Positions 44,356 to 53,494 of a stretch of DNA of 64,000 nt are shown here, piece by piece (within the stretch, counting starts at the first letter, position 1; the number at the start of each line of letters is the position of its first letter). The stretch is from NCBI GenBank assembly GCA_944384815.1, contig CALWUW010000012.1:48175-112174 (forward strand), in the 5' to 3' direction. Origin of the DNA: an uncultured Clostridia bacterium (lineage in GTDB: Bacteria; Bacillota; Clostridia; Oscillospirales; Acutalibacteraceae). The translations under genes and the position numbers were made by a program. The notes under the pieces are model-generated. The model worked only from the letters and a program-made list of their open reading frames with translations, was not told the DNA's origin and did no database searches.

Positions 44356-45489
44356 TCAGGAATCCTCGCCGTAATCTCCCAGGGTACCCAGGTTCTGCGC
44401 TTTCAGATAGGCATTGATAAAGCCATCAATATCCCCGTCCATCACGGCGTTGATATTGCCGTTTTCAAAGCCGGTACGATGGTCCTTGACCAAGGTATAT
44501 GGCATAAACACATAGGAACGGATCTGGCTGCCCCAGGCAATCTCTTTCTGATCGCCTTTAATATCCTCAATTTTCTCCAGATGTTCCCGCTCCTTAATCT
44601 CCATCAGCTTGGATTTCAGCATACGCATGGCCACTTCCTTATTCTGGAACTGACTGCGTTCCACCTGGCAGGCCACCACGATACCCGTGGGGATATGCGT
44701 CAACCGGACAGCGGAGGACGTCTTATTTACCTTCTGGCCGCCGGCGCCGCTGGCACGATATACATCCATTTTAATGTCTTCCGGATTGATATCCACTTCC
44801 ACAGTGTCATCGATTTCCGGCATGACTTCCAGGGACGCAAAAGACGTATGTCTTCTTCCCGAAGCGTCAAAGGGAGAAACACGAACCAGACGATGCACGC
44901 CGTTTTCACTCTTTAAAAACCCATAGGCATTTTCGCCTTCAATCAAAAGCGTGGCGCTTTTCAGACCCGCTTCTTCGCCGTCCAAATAATCCAGCGTGGT
45001 CACCTTATAGGAATGCCGCTCCGCCCAGCGATTGTACATACGGAAAAGCATTTCCGCCCAATCCTGGGCCTCTGTCCCGCCGGCACCGGCATGGAAAGTG
45101 AGGATGGCATTCTTGCTGTCATATTCCCCCTGCAGAAGCGTAGAGAGCCGCTGGGCCTCCAGATCTTCCTTCAGCTTTTTCAGCTCTTCCTGAGCTTCCG
45201 GCAAGAGAGACAGATCCCCTTCTTCATCCGCCAATTCAATCAAAGCCATGGTATCCCCATAGCATCTTTGAAGGCGCTCATAGCCTTCGATCTTATTTTT
45301 CAGCATACTGGAACGCTGCAGGATTTTCTGGGATTTCTCCATATCGTCCCAAAACCCCGGCTCCGAAGCCTTCATATCCAATTCCGCCACTTCATTGGCC
45401 ATCGCCTTGAGCCCCAGCGCGTCCGCCAGATCCCGGATCTCCGGCTCCAGATTTTCCAGTTCTAACCGCAGTTCTTCAAATTGAAGCAT
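44356..45489 (-). CDS. prfB: peptide chain release factor 2
   Basis: 377 residues. The RF2-specific SPF tripeptide (VRVSPFDASGRR) and the GGQ hydrolysis motif (ASGAGGQKVNKT) are present. It ends translation at UGA and UAA. The frame is continuous from MLQFEELRLELENLEP through the body, with no internal UGA, so the usual programmed +1 frameshift near codon 25 is absent. The ATG at 45489 follows AAAGG by 11 nt. Confidence 0.96.
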   Translation of the reverse strand: MLQFEELRLELENLEPEIRDLADALGLKAMANEVAELDMKASEPGFWDDMEKSQKILQRSSMLKNKIEGYERLQRCYGDTMALIELADEEGDLSLLPEAQEELKKLKEDLEAQRLSTLLQGEYDSKNAILTFHAGAGGTEAQDWAEMLFRMYNRWAERHSYKVTTLDYLDGEEAGLKSATLLIEGENAYGFLKSENGVHRLVRVSPFDASGRRHTSFASLEVMPEIDDTVEVDINPEDIKMDVYRASGAGGQKVNKTSSAVRLTHIPTGIVVACQVERSQFQNKEVAMRMLKSKLMEIKEREHLEKIEDIKGDQKEIAWGSQIRSYVFMPYTLVKDHRTGFENGNINAVMDGDIDGFINAYLKAQNLGTLGDYGEDS

Positions 45490-45645
45490 CCTGTCACAAG
45501 CCTTTCTTGCTCCTACCAAGCACTCGTCTCCGGCACTGTATGCCGGCTTTTGATCTATATAGGAGAGTTCTCTTTTAACCTAAAAATTATACCGAATTTT
45601 CCACTTCTTGTAAAGAGAAGGGACGCAAGTGTTCAGAATTTTTCT

Positions 45646-46266
45646 TTACACTTTTTCCTCCTGCAGCCGGGCAATTTCTTTTTCCACTTCCGAACGGGTA
45701 AACATGGTGTTGAGAATCTGAACCAAAGCATTGGCGGAAACGTATTCCGGCAACTCCAGTTGCTTCAAAAACCGCAGCCGGCGTTTTCCGCTCTCCGGCC
45801 CGCCGGAAAGTCCCCACTGAAAAAGATCCAGCTTGGTGATGGGTTTCTCTTTCGGGTCTTCTTTCAACGGCGTCTCCTTCGGGCATTCCTCCGTTTTCAC
45901 GCCGGCTCGGCGCAATGCCTGAAGAATCAATTCCTCCGGCATTCCTTCCACGCCCAGTCGGCCTTCCTTGGAAGGCTTTTCCTTGCGCTTTTCCTTACCC
46001 AGAAGCACCGGGATATACGCGTGGCGAATCTGCTCCGGGGGAATGGACCCGGCCAGATAATTCCGGATCACGAATCCGGCGCTGTCACTATCCGTTAAAA
46101 CCAGGAGGCCCCGGGTTGCTGCCAATTTCCGAATCAGCTGCATCTGCTCTTTATCCTTAAAGATCCGAAACCCATGCGTTTCCAAAATGATCCCGTCCAG
46201 AATGGAAGATAGTTTGATTTTGTCGTATTTCCCTTCTACAATAATGGCTTCCCGCACCCGTATCAA
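45646..46266 (-). CDS. Toprim-domain protein (RNase M5-like, DUF4093)
   Basis: 206 residues. An N-terminal Toprim domain (IIVEGKYDKIKLSS with the catalytic Glu, VLTDSDSAG with the DxD pair) is followed by a DUF4093-type C-terminal region. It resembles the small Toprim nucleases related to RNase M5, which matures 5S rRNA; the exact substrate is not certain. The start is taken as the TTG at 46266, which overlaps the holA stop (TTGA) and has GGGGGAG 8 nt upstream; a longer frame exists but lies within holA. Confidence 0.85.
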   Translation of the reverse strand: MIRVREAIIVEGKYDKIKLSSILDGIILETHGFRIFKDKEQMQLIRKLAATRGLLVLTDSDSAGFVIRNYLAGSIPPEQIRHAYIPVLLGKEKRKEKPSKEGRLGVEGMPEELILQALRRAGVKTEECPKETPLKEDPKEKPITKLDLFQWGLSGGPESGKRRLRFLKQLELPEYVSANALVQILNTMFTRSEVEKEIARLQEEKV

Positions 46267-47327
46267 CGTTTTTTCTCCCCCTGTACAATCCACAAAAGTT
46301 TTGCCATCAATTTCTCCAGCGCCAAACGTTGAAACAGTTTTCGATCCCCATAGCCGGACTTGATCTCTTTGTCCGCCTGGGATAAAGCTTCCAAACAAGC
46401 CCGGAGAGTCGGCATGGAAAGATTGCGGCTGTCCCGCTCTGCGTTTCGCAAACGGAATTCTTTATTCTTATAGTCAAAATACTTGGCAGGTTCCATAGCC
46501 GTCTGACCGCTTTGAATGGCACAGCGCACACGATACATATCCAAATACGAGGAAGCCAGGACTCCCAGGATGGCCACTGGCTCTTCATTTTGGGAAAGGA
46601 GCGTATCCAAAATTCCATAGGCTTCCTGGTATTTCCCATTGAGAATAACTTTGGAAAGAGAGAAAACCGTCGTTTCCAAATTACGGGAAACCAAAGTCCC
46701 AATCATCTCCGCTGTAATTTCACTTTCTTGTGCATACGCACAAAGCTTTTCCAACTCATTCAAAAGCCTTTGCAGGTCATTCCCGCAGTTTTCAATGATT
46801 TTAGCGGCATTTTCCCGAGAAAGAGGACAAAAGCGCTTTTCCGCCGCTGTGCACAAAAGCTTTTCCAATTCGCTCTGGCTCTTTCGTTCCAGGCAAAGCA
46901 CTTTCCCCTGTTTGCCTGCCGCCGCGATCCATTTTTTCCATTTGGCGGAACGTTTGGGATCCGGCTCCAACGCCAGGGTGTACAGCACAAGAACGGTACT
47001 TTCCGGAATATCTTCCAAAACGGCGGAAAGCTTCTCCCCGTCTGCCGCGGATCGGCTTTCCGCGTCCCAATCCGAAACCAGCACGTATTTTCGCTCTGCC
47101 ATAAACGGAAGAGCTTCCACCGCTTCTCCGATCTCCTCCGCTGTACATTGGGAACCGTCCAAGCGCTGAAAGTTAAAATCCGGGAACGGCTGTTTCTCCG
47201 CTTTTTCCCCAAAGCGGGAAACAAAGCGGTGCAGCAAATATTTTTCCGGTCCATATAAAAAATACAGCCCTTGCAGCATACCTTTATCCATTTCTTTTTT
47301 CAAATCGGTTTCCGTAATCTGTGGCAA
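46263..47327 (-). CDS. holA: DNA polymerase III, delta subunit
   Basis: 354 residues. YFLYGPEKYLL at the N-terminus, EKYVLVSDWD and NDLQRLLNELEKL are delta-subunit features of the clamp-loader AAA+ fold. It opens the beta clamp during loading. It lies directly after comEC (2 bp) and before the Toprim gene (4-nt overlap). The comEC-holA order is common in Firmicutes. Confidence 0.94.
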   Translation of the reverse strand: MPQITETDLKKEMDKGMLQGLYFLYGPEKYLLHRFVSRFGEKAEKQPFPDFNFQRLDGSQCTAEEIGEAVEALPFMAERKYVLVSDWDAESRSAADGEKLSAVLEDIPESTVLVLYTLALEPDPKRSAKWKKWIAAAGKQGKVLCLERKSQSELEKLLCTAAEKRFCPLSRENAAKIIENCGNDLQRLLNELEKLCAYAQESEITAEMIGTLVSRNLETTVFSLSKVILNGKYQEAYGILDTLLSQNEEPVAILGVLASSYLDMYRVRCAIQSGQTAMEPAKYFDYKNKEFRLRNAERDSRNLSMPTLRACLEALSQADKEIKSGYGDRKLFQRLALEKLMAKLLWIVQGEKKR

Positions 47328-47329
47328 AT

Positions 47330-49549
47330 TTATTTCCTCCTGAACTGAATGGTTCGTTCCGCAGTAAAATCAATTCGTATTGTGCCTGAAGCGGTGTCCG
47401 TCAAAGGATATGGGCATGTTTGCCATTGCAAGGCATCTTCCGCCGTAACCCAGGAATCGGTGCAGAGAATTCCCGCGGCGCAGGAAAGGTCTTCCATTCC
47501 TTTCTGGGGCGTTTCCAGAACCACCAGATCGCTGTGCTTCCACGATTGGGGCAGATCTGCTGCCTTGGCTCCCGAAGGCCAGAACAAAACGGAAGTCCCC
47601 CGGCAGCTGATCCGGGTAAATCCTCCGAAGGCTTCCACCTGCAAACACTCCAGCCAAGTTCCCGTGCACATTTTCTCAAAGCAGTATAACCGGCCGATTT
47701 GCGGCAAAGCGTTTAAAAGCTCGCCGTTTTGAATTTCTTTACGGGGAATCATCAAAAGCTCCGCGGGATATTTTTGCAGCAAGCTTCCTGCGTTTCCGGC
47801 TTCTTCATACTCCCCGGAAAGCAAAATTCCTGCGGCCAGTGAAGGGGCGCCGGACTCCTGAAGCAAACGGGCAGCCGGCACTTCCGAGTATCCACGGCAC
47901 CCTACCAAAGCGGCATTTCCGTTGTACACAAAAAGGGAAGAAATCCCTGTGCCGGACTGGGCGATATAAAGGCTTACAACATTTCTTCGGGCCAACTGAG
48001 ACAAAAAAGCCGTCAGCAGCAAAAGGATCGTGCACAATAGACCGGTGGCACGGAACAGCTTTGGATCTTTCATGATCCATACCGTTACCCCGCACAGCAG
48101 AAAGCTGCAGGCCAGCCAAAGCATGGCTTCCCTTCCGGCAAAAGGCACGGACCCGTAAGGAACGCGGCTCAGCAGCTCCGCCACGCCTTCAGCGAAATCG
48201 CACAAAAGCTGCACTGTCCAAAGAAACGGCGCACTAAGCAATCCTCCGAAAGGAAGAAGAAGCAGCAACAACCCGAAAAGCGCCAGATAGATCAGCAAAG
48301 AAACGGGGTACAGCAAGAGCAAGTTGGCCAAAGGAGCAATCACAGGAACTGTCCCGAAGATCAGAAGGGAAAGCGGCAATGTAAACACTAATGTGGAAAC
48401 AGAAACCGAAACGCCACGCACTACTCCATGAAGTATTCTTCCCGGCAGCCGGAGGCGAATGGAAACAGGGATCATTTTCCGGGAAATAATCTGCGTCATT
48501 GGTTTCGAAAGCAAAAACATTCCCAAGCACGCGGAAACAGACAGCAAAAAGCCGATATCCACAGCGGCCCAGGGGTTTACCAGCAGCATAAGCCAAACAG
48601 CCAGCCCCAGGGAATTGATTCCATCGGAATGGCGACCCCAGGCGGAGCCCCACAGAAAAAGAAGGCACATACATCCGCTTCGGCAAACAGAAGGCGTAAA
48701 CCCTGTAACTGCCATAAAAAACAAAATCAGTCCCGCTGTGAAAAAAGCCCGTACCCGACGGAAGGGAAGCAGCTTTCCCAAAAGCAAAGACACGAATTGC
48801 ACCACAAGCGTCATATGGAATCCGGAAACCGCCAACAGATGAGAAACGCCGATCCCCTGAAAGTTTTCCGTCAGAGTTTGGGAAAGATTACTTTTATCGC
48901 CTAAAAGAAGCGCCTGCACCAAACCGCCGTCTTTCCCCAGCCACTGATGAATCCGTGTCTTCCATTGCTCCCGAAAGTCCCAGACCCAATCATGAAGGCT
49001 GGCCGTTTCCCGAGGAACATACAAAACCGCGTCCTCTTCCTGAAAGTATCCATACAGGTATATCCCATCCGCCAACCAGGAGACCTGGCCTCCCAGCTCC
49101 CGAGAAACAGAAGGCGCAAACAGTGCTGCCTTCCCGGAAAGAAAATCACCGGTGCGAACCGCCAGTTTTTCTTTGGAGGTAAGGCGGATCCGAAAAGAAG
49201 GATGTTCCCCGCCCAAACTGTTTTCCGGAACCTGCAATTGATATTGGTATCTTCCATCTTCGTATTCCGGCGTTGTCCACACATACCCCTGCACAAAAAC
49301 GCCATTGCCTGCATAGCTTTGCGCTTTCTCTACCAAGGCTGTGGTGTGCAGGAACAAATCTCCCAACGCCAGAGCACAGGTCAGCAGCACCAAGGCGGAG
49401 ATCCGATACTTTCCTTTTCTCGCAAAAACCAGAATCAGGCTTCCTCCCAAGCAGAAGCAAGCCATCAGCAAGGAGTTGGCTCCCAACAAAACAGCGGCCA
49501 ATAGCGCCAGCAGATATGAAAATCCAACCAACGCCAATGGCCGCTTCAT
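47330..49549 (-). CDS. comEC: ComEC/Rec2 DNA-uptake channel
   Basis: 739 residues. An N-terminal membrane pair and an OB-like DUF4131 region (about 90-200) precede the competence domain with about ten membrane segments (LLLGDKSNLS, GVSHLLAVSGFHMTL, GFTPSVCRSG). The C-terminal part (about 545-739) sits where ComEC has a beta-lactamase-like nuclease domain, but no HxHxDH metal motif is visible. It forms the inner-membrane channel for single-stranded DNA in transformation. AGGAGG is 8 nt before the ATG at 49549. No other competence genes are adjacent except comM at 53.5 kb. Confidence 0.93.
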   Translation of the reverse strand: MKRPLALVGFSYLLALLAAVLLGANSLLMACFCLGGSLILVFARKGKYRISALVLLTCALALGDLFLHTTALVEKAQSYAGNGVFVQGYVWTTPEYEDGRYQYQLQVPENSLGGEHPSFRIRLTSKEKLAVRTGDFLSGKAALFAPSVSRELGGQVSWLADGIYLYGYFQEEDAVLYVPRETASLHDWVWDFREQWKTRIHQWLGKDGGLVQALLLGDKSNLSQTLTENFQGIGVSHLLAVSGFHMTLVVQFVSLLLGKLLPFRRVRAFFTAGLILFFMAVTGFTPSVCRSGCMCLLFLWGSAWGRHSDGINSLGLAVWLMLLVNPWAAVDIGFLLSVSACLGMFLLSKPMTQIISRKMIPVSIRLRLPGRILHGVVRGVSVSVSTLVFTLPLSLLIFGTVPVIAPLANLLLLYPVSLLIYLALFGLLLLLLPFGGLLSAPFLWTVQLLCDFAEGVAELLSRVPYGSVPFAGREAMLWLACSFLLCGVTVWIMKDPKLFRATGLLCTILLLLTAFLSQLARRNVVSLYIAQSGTGISSLFVYNGNAALVGCRGYSEVPAARLLQESGAPSLAAGILLSGEYEEAGNAGSLLQKYPAELLMIPRKEIQNGELLNALPQIGRLYCFEKMCTGTWLECLQVEAFGGFTRISCRGTSVLFWPSGAKAADLPQSWKHSDLVVLETPQKGMEDLSCAAGILCTDSWVTAEDALQWQTCPYPLTDTASGTIRIDFTAERTIQFRRK

Positions 49550-49620
49550 GTTCCATTCCTCCTGCCGAGCATTGTCTGAACCGGATTTAACGCCGGTTGG
49601 GGCAGAATCCTTGCCCGGTA

Positions 49621-50175
49621 TCAATCTTTAAAAAACAGGGGCAACGGCTCCAAAAATACGATGTCTGTCCGATCCTTTGCATCGCCTTCCGCAAGAACGC
49701 AGGCTTTTCCTACGATCTTTCCGCCTACTTTTTCCACCAGGCTCTCAATGGCAACCAAGGATTCGCCGGTGCTGATCACATCATCCACAATCAGCACTCG
49801 TTTTCCTTCCATTCCCCGGTAATCATCTTCTGCCAGAATCAATTTCTGAACATGATCCGTGGTGATGGATTTTACTTCCACTTCAATAGGATTGCGCATA
49901 TAGGCTTTGATTCCCTTACGGGCAACCACATAGCGCCCACAACCCTGCTTCGCCATTTCATAGGCCAGAGGAATTCCTTTGGTTTCCGCTGTAACAATAA
50001 CATCATGCTCCGGACATTTTTCCAAAAGCGCCTGGGCTGTCTTTACCGTGATCTCCACATCCCCCAGCATTACAAAGCCCGCAATGTCCACCGTGTCGCT
50101 GATGGGACAAATAGGAAGATCCCTTTCACACCCGGCAATATTCATATGATAGTAGGCACGTTTTTCTTCGCTCAT
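49621..50175 (-). CDS. purine-type phosphoribosyltransferase (Apt/Xpt-like)
   Basis: 184 residues of the type I phosphoribosyltransferase fold. The PRPP-binding motif VLIVDDVISTGES, VTAETKGIPLAYEMA and KGIKAYM resemble adenine and xanthine phosphoribosyltransferases. It salvages a purine base or acts as a regulator; the base cannot be told from motifs alone. GAGGGGA precedes the ATG. It lies 54 bp downstream of the HIT-protein gene, which also handles nucleotides. Confidence 0.88.
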   Translation of the reverse strand: MSEEKRAYYHMNIAGCERDLPICPISDTVDIAGFVMLGDVEITVKTAQALLEKCPEHDVIVTAETKGIPLAYEMAKQGCGRYVVARKGIKAYMRNPIEVEVKSITTDHVQKLILAEDDYRGMEGKRVLIVDDVISTGESLVAIESLVEKVGGKIVGKACVLAEGDAKDRTDIVFLEPLPLFFKD

Positions 50176-50229
50176 ACAGTTCCCCTCTTTTTGTTTTTCC
50201 TAGAACAAAACAAACACAAATAAACGCTA

Positions 50230-50568
50230 TCAACCGGGAGGCCATTTCATGGAACGACCGCCCAAAAGATGGAAATGAAGGTGCGGCACCGTCTGCCCGC
50301 CGTCTTCTCCCGTATTGGCCACGATCCGGAAACCGTTTTCCAATCCCAGCTCCGCGGCAAGCTTCGCCGCCACCTGGAAAATATGCGCCACCAGGTAAGA
50401 ATTTTCTTCCGTGACCTCCTTGCAGGAAGAAATATGCTCTTTCGGGATCAAAAGAATGTGCACCGGCGCCTGGGGATCCAAATCATAAAACGCCAGAACC
50501 TTCGAATCCTCATAAGCCTTTCGGCTGGGGATCTCTCCGCTGGCAATTTTACAAAACACGCAGTCCAT
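50230..50568 (-). CDS. HIT (Hint-type) nucleotide hydrolase/transferase
   Basis: 112 residues. The histidine triad HLHFHLLGG, the N-terminal CVFCKIASGEIPS and VPHLHF place it in the HINT branch, which hydrolyses adenosine phosphoramidates. It is first gene after a sigma-A promoter at 50661-50689 and a small hairpin in the leader. Confidence 0.95.
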   Translation of the reverse strand: MDCVFCKIASGEIPSRKAYEDSKVLAFYDLDPQAPVHILLIPKEHISSCKEVTEENSYLVAHIFQVAAKLAAELGLENGFRIVANTGEDGGQTVPHLHFHLLGGRSMKWPPG

Positions 50569-50660
50569 TTATTCACCAACTTTCTGTATACGTATACATA
50601 AAAACAAAAGTATGCACAGGAAAAAACGACACTCCTGCGCTTTTCTCAAAAACCCACCTT

Positions 50661-50689
50661 ATTATAATACCCCGCCCCGCTTTTTGCAA
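50661..50689 (-). promoter_or_regulatory. sigma-A promoter upstream of the HIT gene
   Basis: Minus strand: TTGCAA (50684-50689), 17 bp, TATAAT (50661-50666). Downstream, the leader has an 8-bp hairpin and a 14-bp palindrome TGTATACGTATACA near 50585-50598. Confidence 0.65.
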
Positions 50690-50716
50690 GCATAGCCGCA
50701 GGCTTCTGCCAAAGAA

Positions 50717-50744
50717 AAACGCCCCGGCGAAGCCGGAGCGTTTT
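50717..50744 (-). terminator. terminator of the zinc-ribbon gene
   Basis: A stem AACGC-CCGGC with GCCGG-GCGTT (one mismatch), followed by TTTTTCTTT on the minus strand. Confidence 0.8.
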
Positions 50745-50768
50745 GTCCTGATTCAGAATACTGTATTC

Positions 50769-51044
50769 TTATTCCTCTCTCATCTTTGCAAAGCATTCGC
50801 TGCAATATACCGGGCGATCCTCACGGGGTCTGAAGGGAACGCGAGCTTCCTTGCCGCAGCTGGCGCATACAGCAGTAAACATTTCCCGCTCCGGCTTCGC
50901 AGCGTTCTTGCGGGCATCGCGGCAGGCCTTGCATCTCTGGGGCTCATTTACGAAACCCTTGGAAGCATAGAATTCCTGCTCACCGGCGGTGAAAACAAAT
51001 TCAGCGCCACATTCTTTGCAGATGAGAGTCTTGTCTTCGTACAT
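50769..51044 (-). CDS. zinc-ribbon domain protein
   Basis: 91 residues with two treble Cys pairs: CKECGAEF...CKACRDAR and CASCGKEAR...CSECFAKM. Both look like complete zinc ribbons. This matches a family of small zinc-ribbon proteins common in Clostridia, function unknown, possibly nucleic-acid or protein binding. GAGGTAA precedes the ATG. Confidence 0.85.
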   Translation of the reverse strand: MYEDKTLICKECGAEFVFTAGEQEFYASKGFVNEPQRCKACRDARKNAAKPEREMFTAVCASCGKEARVPFRPREDRPVYCSECFAKMREE

Positions 51045-51119
51045 TTGATTTACCTCGCTTCGATTTAAAGATATTTGCCCGTAGACGGATTTACACCGCC
51101 GCCTTTGAAAACCAACGCT

Positions 51120-51746
51120 CTAATTTTTTAAGCTACCGGGGCATATAGACGAACTAAAACTTCGCCGCAACTTCTCGCGTCCACGCTGAATGGCGTTATA
51201 CGCTGCCTTCTTCTCCACACCGAGCCTACGGGCAATTTCGTCAAACCCACATCCGCTCAGGTAAAGATACAGAACCTGCCGCTCCATTTTAGATAACGTT
51301 TTGTTGATACGTTCCTTGAGAAAATCCAAACTTTCCCCCTCGGCCACCACAGCTTCCGGATCCGCTGCCGCATCCGGCGAAGGAACCTGAAGCCCTTCTT
51401 CCTGGCTGAGAGAAAGGAAATCCTTCATGGGGAAATTTTTACATCCGGTTTCCTGCCTGTAAATCGTAATGAATCGATTCCGGATGCAAGCCCCTGCATA
51501 CGTCTGAAAAGCGGCTCTCCGCACATCGTAGGAACGGGCGGCACCCAACAGCCCTAGCATACCTTCCTGACACAAATCGTCTTTTTCAAACAACCCGGAT
51601 GGAAAACCGGATGCAATTTTATGCACCAAAGGCATATACCGGGAGACAAGCTCCACAAAAGCATCCATATCCTGCTCCTGCACCAGCTTCACCAACTGGT
51701 CATCGGAGCAAAGCTCCAAGCGCTTACCCGGACGACGATCCTGCAA
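51120..51746 (-). CDS. RNA polymerase sigma-70 family factor (SigH-like)
   Basis: 208 residues with sigma regions 2 (LVSRYMPLVHKIASGF, DLCQEGMLGLLGAARSYD, FQTYAGACIRNRFITIYR) and 4 (TLSKMERQVLYLYLSGCGFDEIARRLGV and the recognition helix AAYNAIQRGREKLRR). Spacing and size recall Spo0H/SigH of sporulating Firmicutes. The TTG at 51746 has GAGGTG 6 nt upstream and is preferred to the GTG at 51755, which forms part of that site. It has its own sigma-A promoter (51788-51816). Confidence 0.88.
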   Translation of the reverse strand: MQDRRPGKRLELCSDDQLVKLVQEQDMDAFVELVSRYMPLVHKIASGFPSGLFEKDDLCQEGMLGLLGAARSYDVRRAAFQTYAGACIRNRFITIYRQETGCKNFPMKDFLSLSQEEGLQVPSPDAAADPEAVVAEGESLDFLKERINKTLSKMERQVLYLYLSGCGFDEIARRLGVEKKAAYNAIQRGREKLRRSFSSSICPGSLKN

Positions 51747-51787
51747 CGTGAACACCTCAGAACATCCGCAATCTTCTGATTTGCTTT

Positions 51788-51816
51788 ATCATACCGCATT
51801 TCAAAAGGCAAGTCAA
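51788..51816 (-). promoter_or_regulatory. sigma-A promoter of the sigma-factor gene
   Basis: Minus strand: TTGACT (51811-51816), 17 bp, TATGAT (51788-51793). Confidence 0.8.
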
Positions 51817-51957
51817 CTCTTTTTTTCGTTTTTGCTTAAAATTTCAGATTAGCTTTCACAATAATCTTTCATTTTCAACATTTTTTTTGTGAATTTACGC
51901 CCCTTCCTTTAAATTCGACAGTACCCTTCGATTTTCTCACCAAAGCGAAAAGCAGAT

Positions 51958-51985
51958 TTGAACTTTGAGAAAAAACGTGTATAAT
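51958..51985 (+). promoter_or_regulatory. promoter reading into the AT-rich accessory stretch
   Basis: TTGAAC (51958-51963), 16 bp, TATAAT (51980-51985). It is placed to transcribe 52064 onward, including the broken acetyltransferase. Confidence 0.6.
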
Positions 51986-52063
51986 TAAGAAGAACAGTTG
52001 ATTTTGGAAAGCAAAAACTTCTGAACTGTAAAAGTCCTTGCAAATGCTACCCTTTCAGAAATT

Positions 52064-52351
52064 ATGGTACTCAGAAGGACAATGTTTCTTGATGCTTTGG
52101 TATCTGAATTTCTTATGGCGATACAAAACGGTACGAACAGATATAAAAAGATACCATATTATGCGAGTGTGAAAGTACTCGTTGCTTTCACGTTCTCTTG
52201 TTTGTTGCACAAGCAGCGGGAAGATGCACTTGCGCGCGGCAGACGAAACCTTTTCAACTTGACGTTGATAAAAGTGGCGGACTTTGTTGTTGTGCGGGAT
52301 AACATTATGGTTGAAAAATTTATATATGGCGCAATGATACCTGGTAAATAA
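52064..52351 (+). CDS. doubtful 95-codon open frame
   Basis: A 95-residue frame behind a promoter and 28 bp before the acetyltransferase start. No ribosome site stands before its ATG and the product matches no family I know. An overlapping minus-strand frame (52159-52359) looks no better. It may be a decayed fragment brought in with the acetyltransferase. Confidence 0.25.
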   Translation: MVLRRTMFLDALVSEFLMAIQNGTNRYKKIPYYASVKVLVAFTFSCLLHKQREDALARGRRNLFNLTLIKVADFVVVRDNIMVEKFIYGAMIPGK

Positions 52352-52379
52352 ATCAACAAGCTAAAATTTGGAGGATTGT

Positions 52380-52981
52380 ATGAAGATAAATATCAGACTT
52401 GAAAAAGAAGAAGATTATCGAAGAGTAGAGGAAATAACGAGGGCCGCATTCGATTATGCTGACAGAATCAAGCGAGGGCAAATTGGTTGTCCTTATGAGC
52501 ATTGGATGGTTCATGAGTTGAGACAGCGTGATGGTATTATGGCACTAAGTTTCGTTGCTGAATTAGAAAATGGAGCGATTATTGGACACATCACTTGTAG
52601 TAACGCTGTTGTAAAAAAGGAGAATCAAGAGCTTCCTGTCCTAAACTTTGGTCCCTTAAGTGTGTTACCTGAATATCAACACCAAGGTGTTGGAAAAGAC
52701 TTGTTCAGACAATGATAGAACAAGCGAAAAGGATGAATTATGGCGCAATTTTATTTTTTGGTAGACCAGAGTACTATCCGCAATTTGGTTTTAAAGAAGC
52801 GGTATTTTATGAAATATCGGATTCTGAGGGTTTTAATTATCCTGCATTTATGGCTATGGAATTGAAAGAAGGATATTTAAAAGATATCCGTGGGGGAAAA
52901 TATTTTGAATCCGATATTTATAATGATGAGTTGAATCTTGAGGCAGTAAAAGCTTTTGATAGAGAATTTACAAATAGATAA
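52380..52981 (+). pseudogene. GNAT-family N-acetyltransferase split by a -1 frameshift
   Basis: The first part (52380-52715, GGAGG before the ATG) holds the N-terminal GNAT fold with FGPLSVLPEYQHQGVGKDL, the acetyl-CoA-binding loop, and stops at LFRQ. The second part (from 52712, MIEQAKRMNYGAILFFGRPEYYPQFGF) continues it exactly in another frame. Loss of one A in a short A-run at about 52711-52712 would explain this. The two frames overlap as ATGA, so re-initiation could still give two chains. It is AT-richer than its flanks, which suggests recent transfer. A sequencing error is possible. Confidence 0.8.
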
Positions 52982-53464
52982 ATTTCATTTTCCGTAAAGA
53001 CTTTCGGATATTCACAACAAGAAATTTTTATTTAAGCAAATAAAAACGAGTATTTTGTTTTTGCGGGAAAAGCATTCCTTTTCTATGCTTGCTACAAAAC
53101 TTAGAATGGATAACTAAAACAATAACATTTCTTCCAAATGTTACGCAGTTAAAGGGAGTTTTGCTTAAAAGCATAAACACTGTACTCTATCCGTTCTAGT
53201 ATCTGTAATGCCCTTGTGTGCATGTTTACTAAACCTTAGATTCGTAGCATAATGGCGTAAAACTAAGTGATCCCAATTGCTTTTAGGATGTGATAGCACC
53301 GCTCTATTTCCTCTATATATGGTGCAAAAACCTTACATGACTATCTTGTACGAAGATATAAAACGATAAACAGATATACACGAAAAATCTTTGATTTAAG
53401 GCACTCTCAAGAATCTTTGCAAATACTTACAGGCATATGAGACGATTTCATCTATTAAATCAAT
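52982..53464. other. AT-rich non-coding stretch
   Basis: About 480 bp with no convincing frame, RNA gene or repeat on either strand. It separates the broken acetyltransferase from comM and may be debris of the same inserted segment. Confidence 0.5.
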
Positions 53465-53494
53465 AAAAAATCGCAAAAAGGAGAGTAGATCCAG

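Noticed and set aside
52159-52359. A minus-strand 66-codon frame opposite 52064-52351
   Set aside because: No ribosome site or family resemblance; it overlaps another doubtful frame and cannot be supported.
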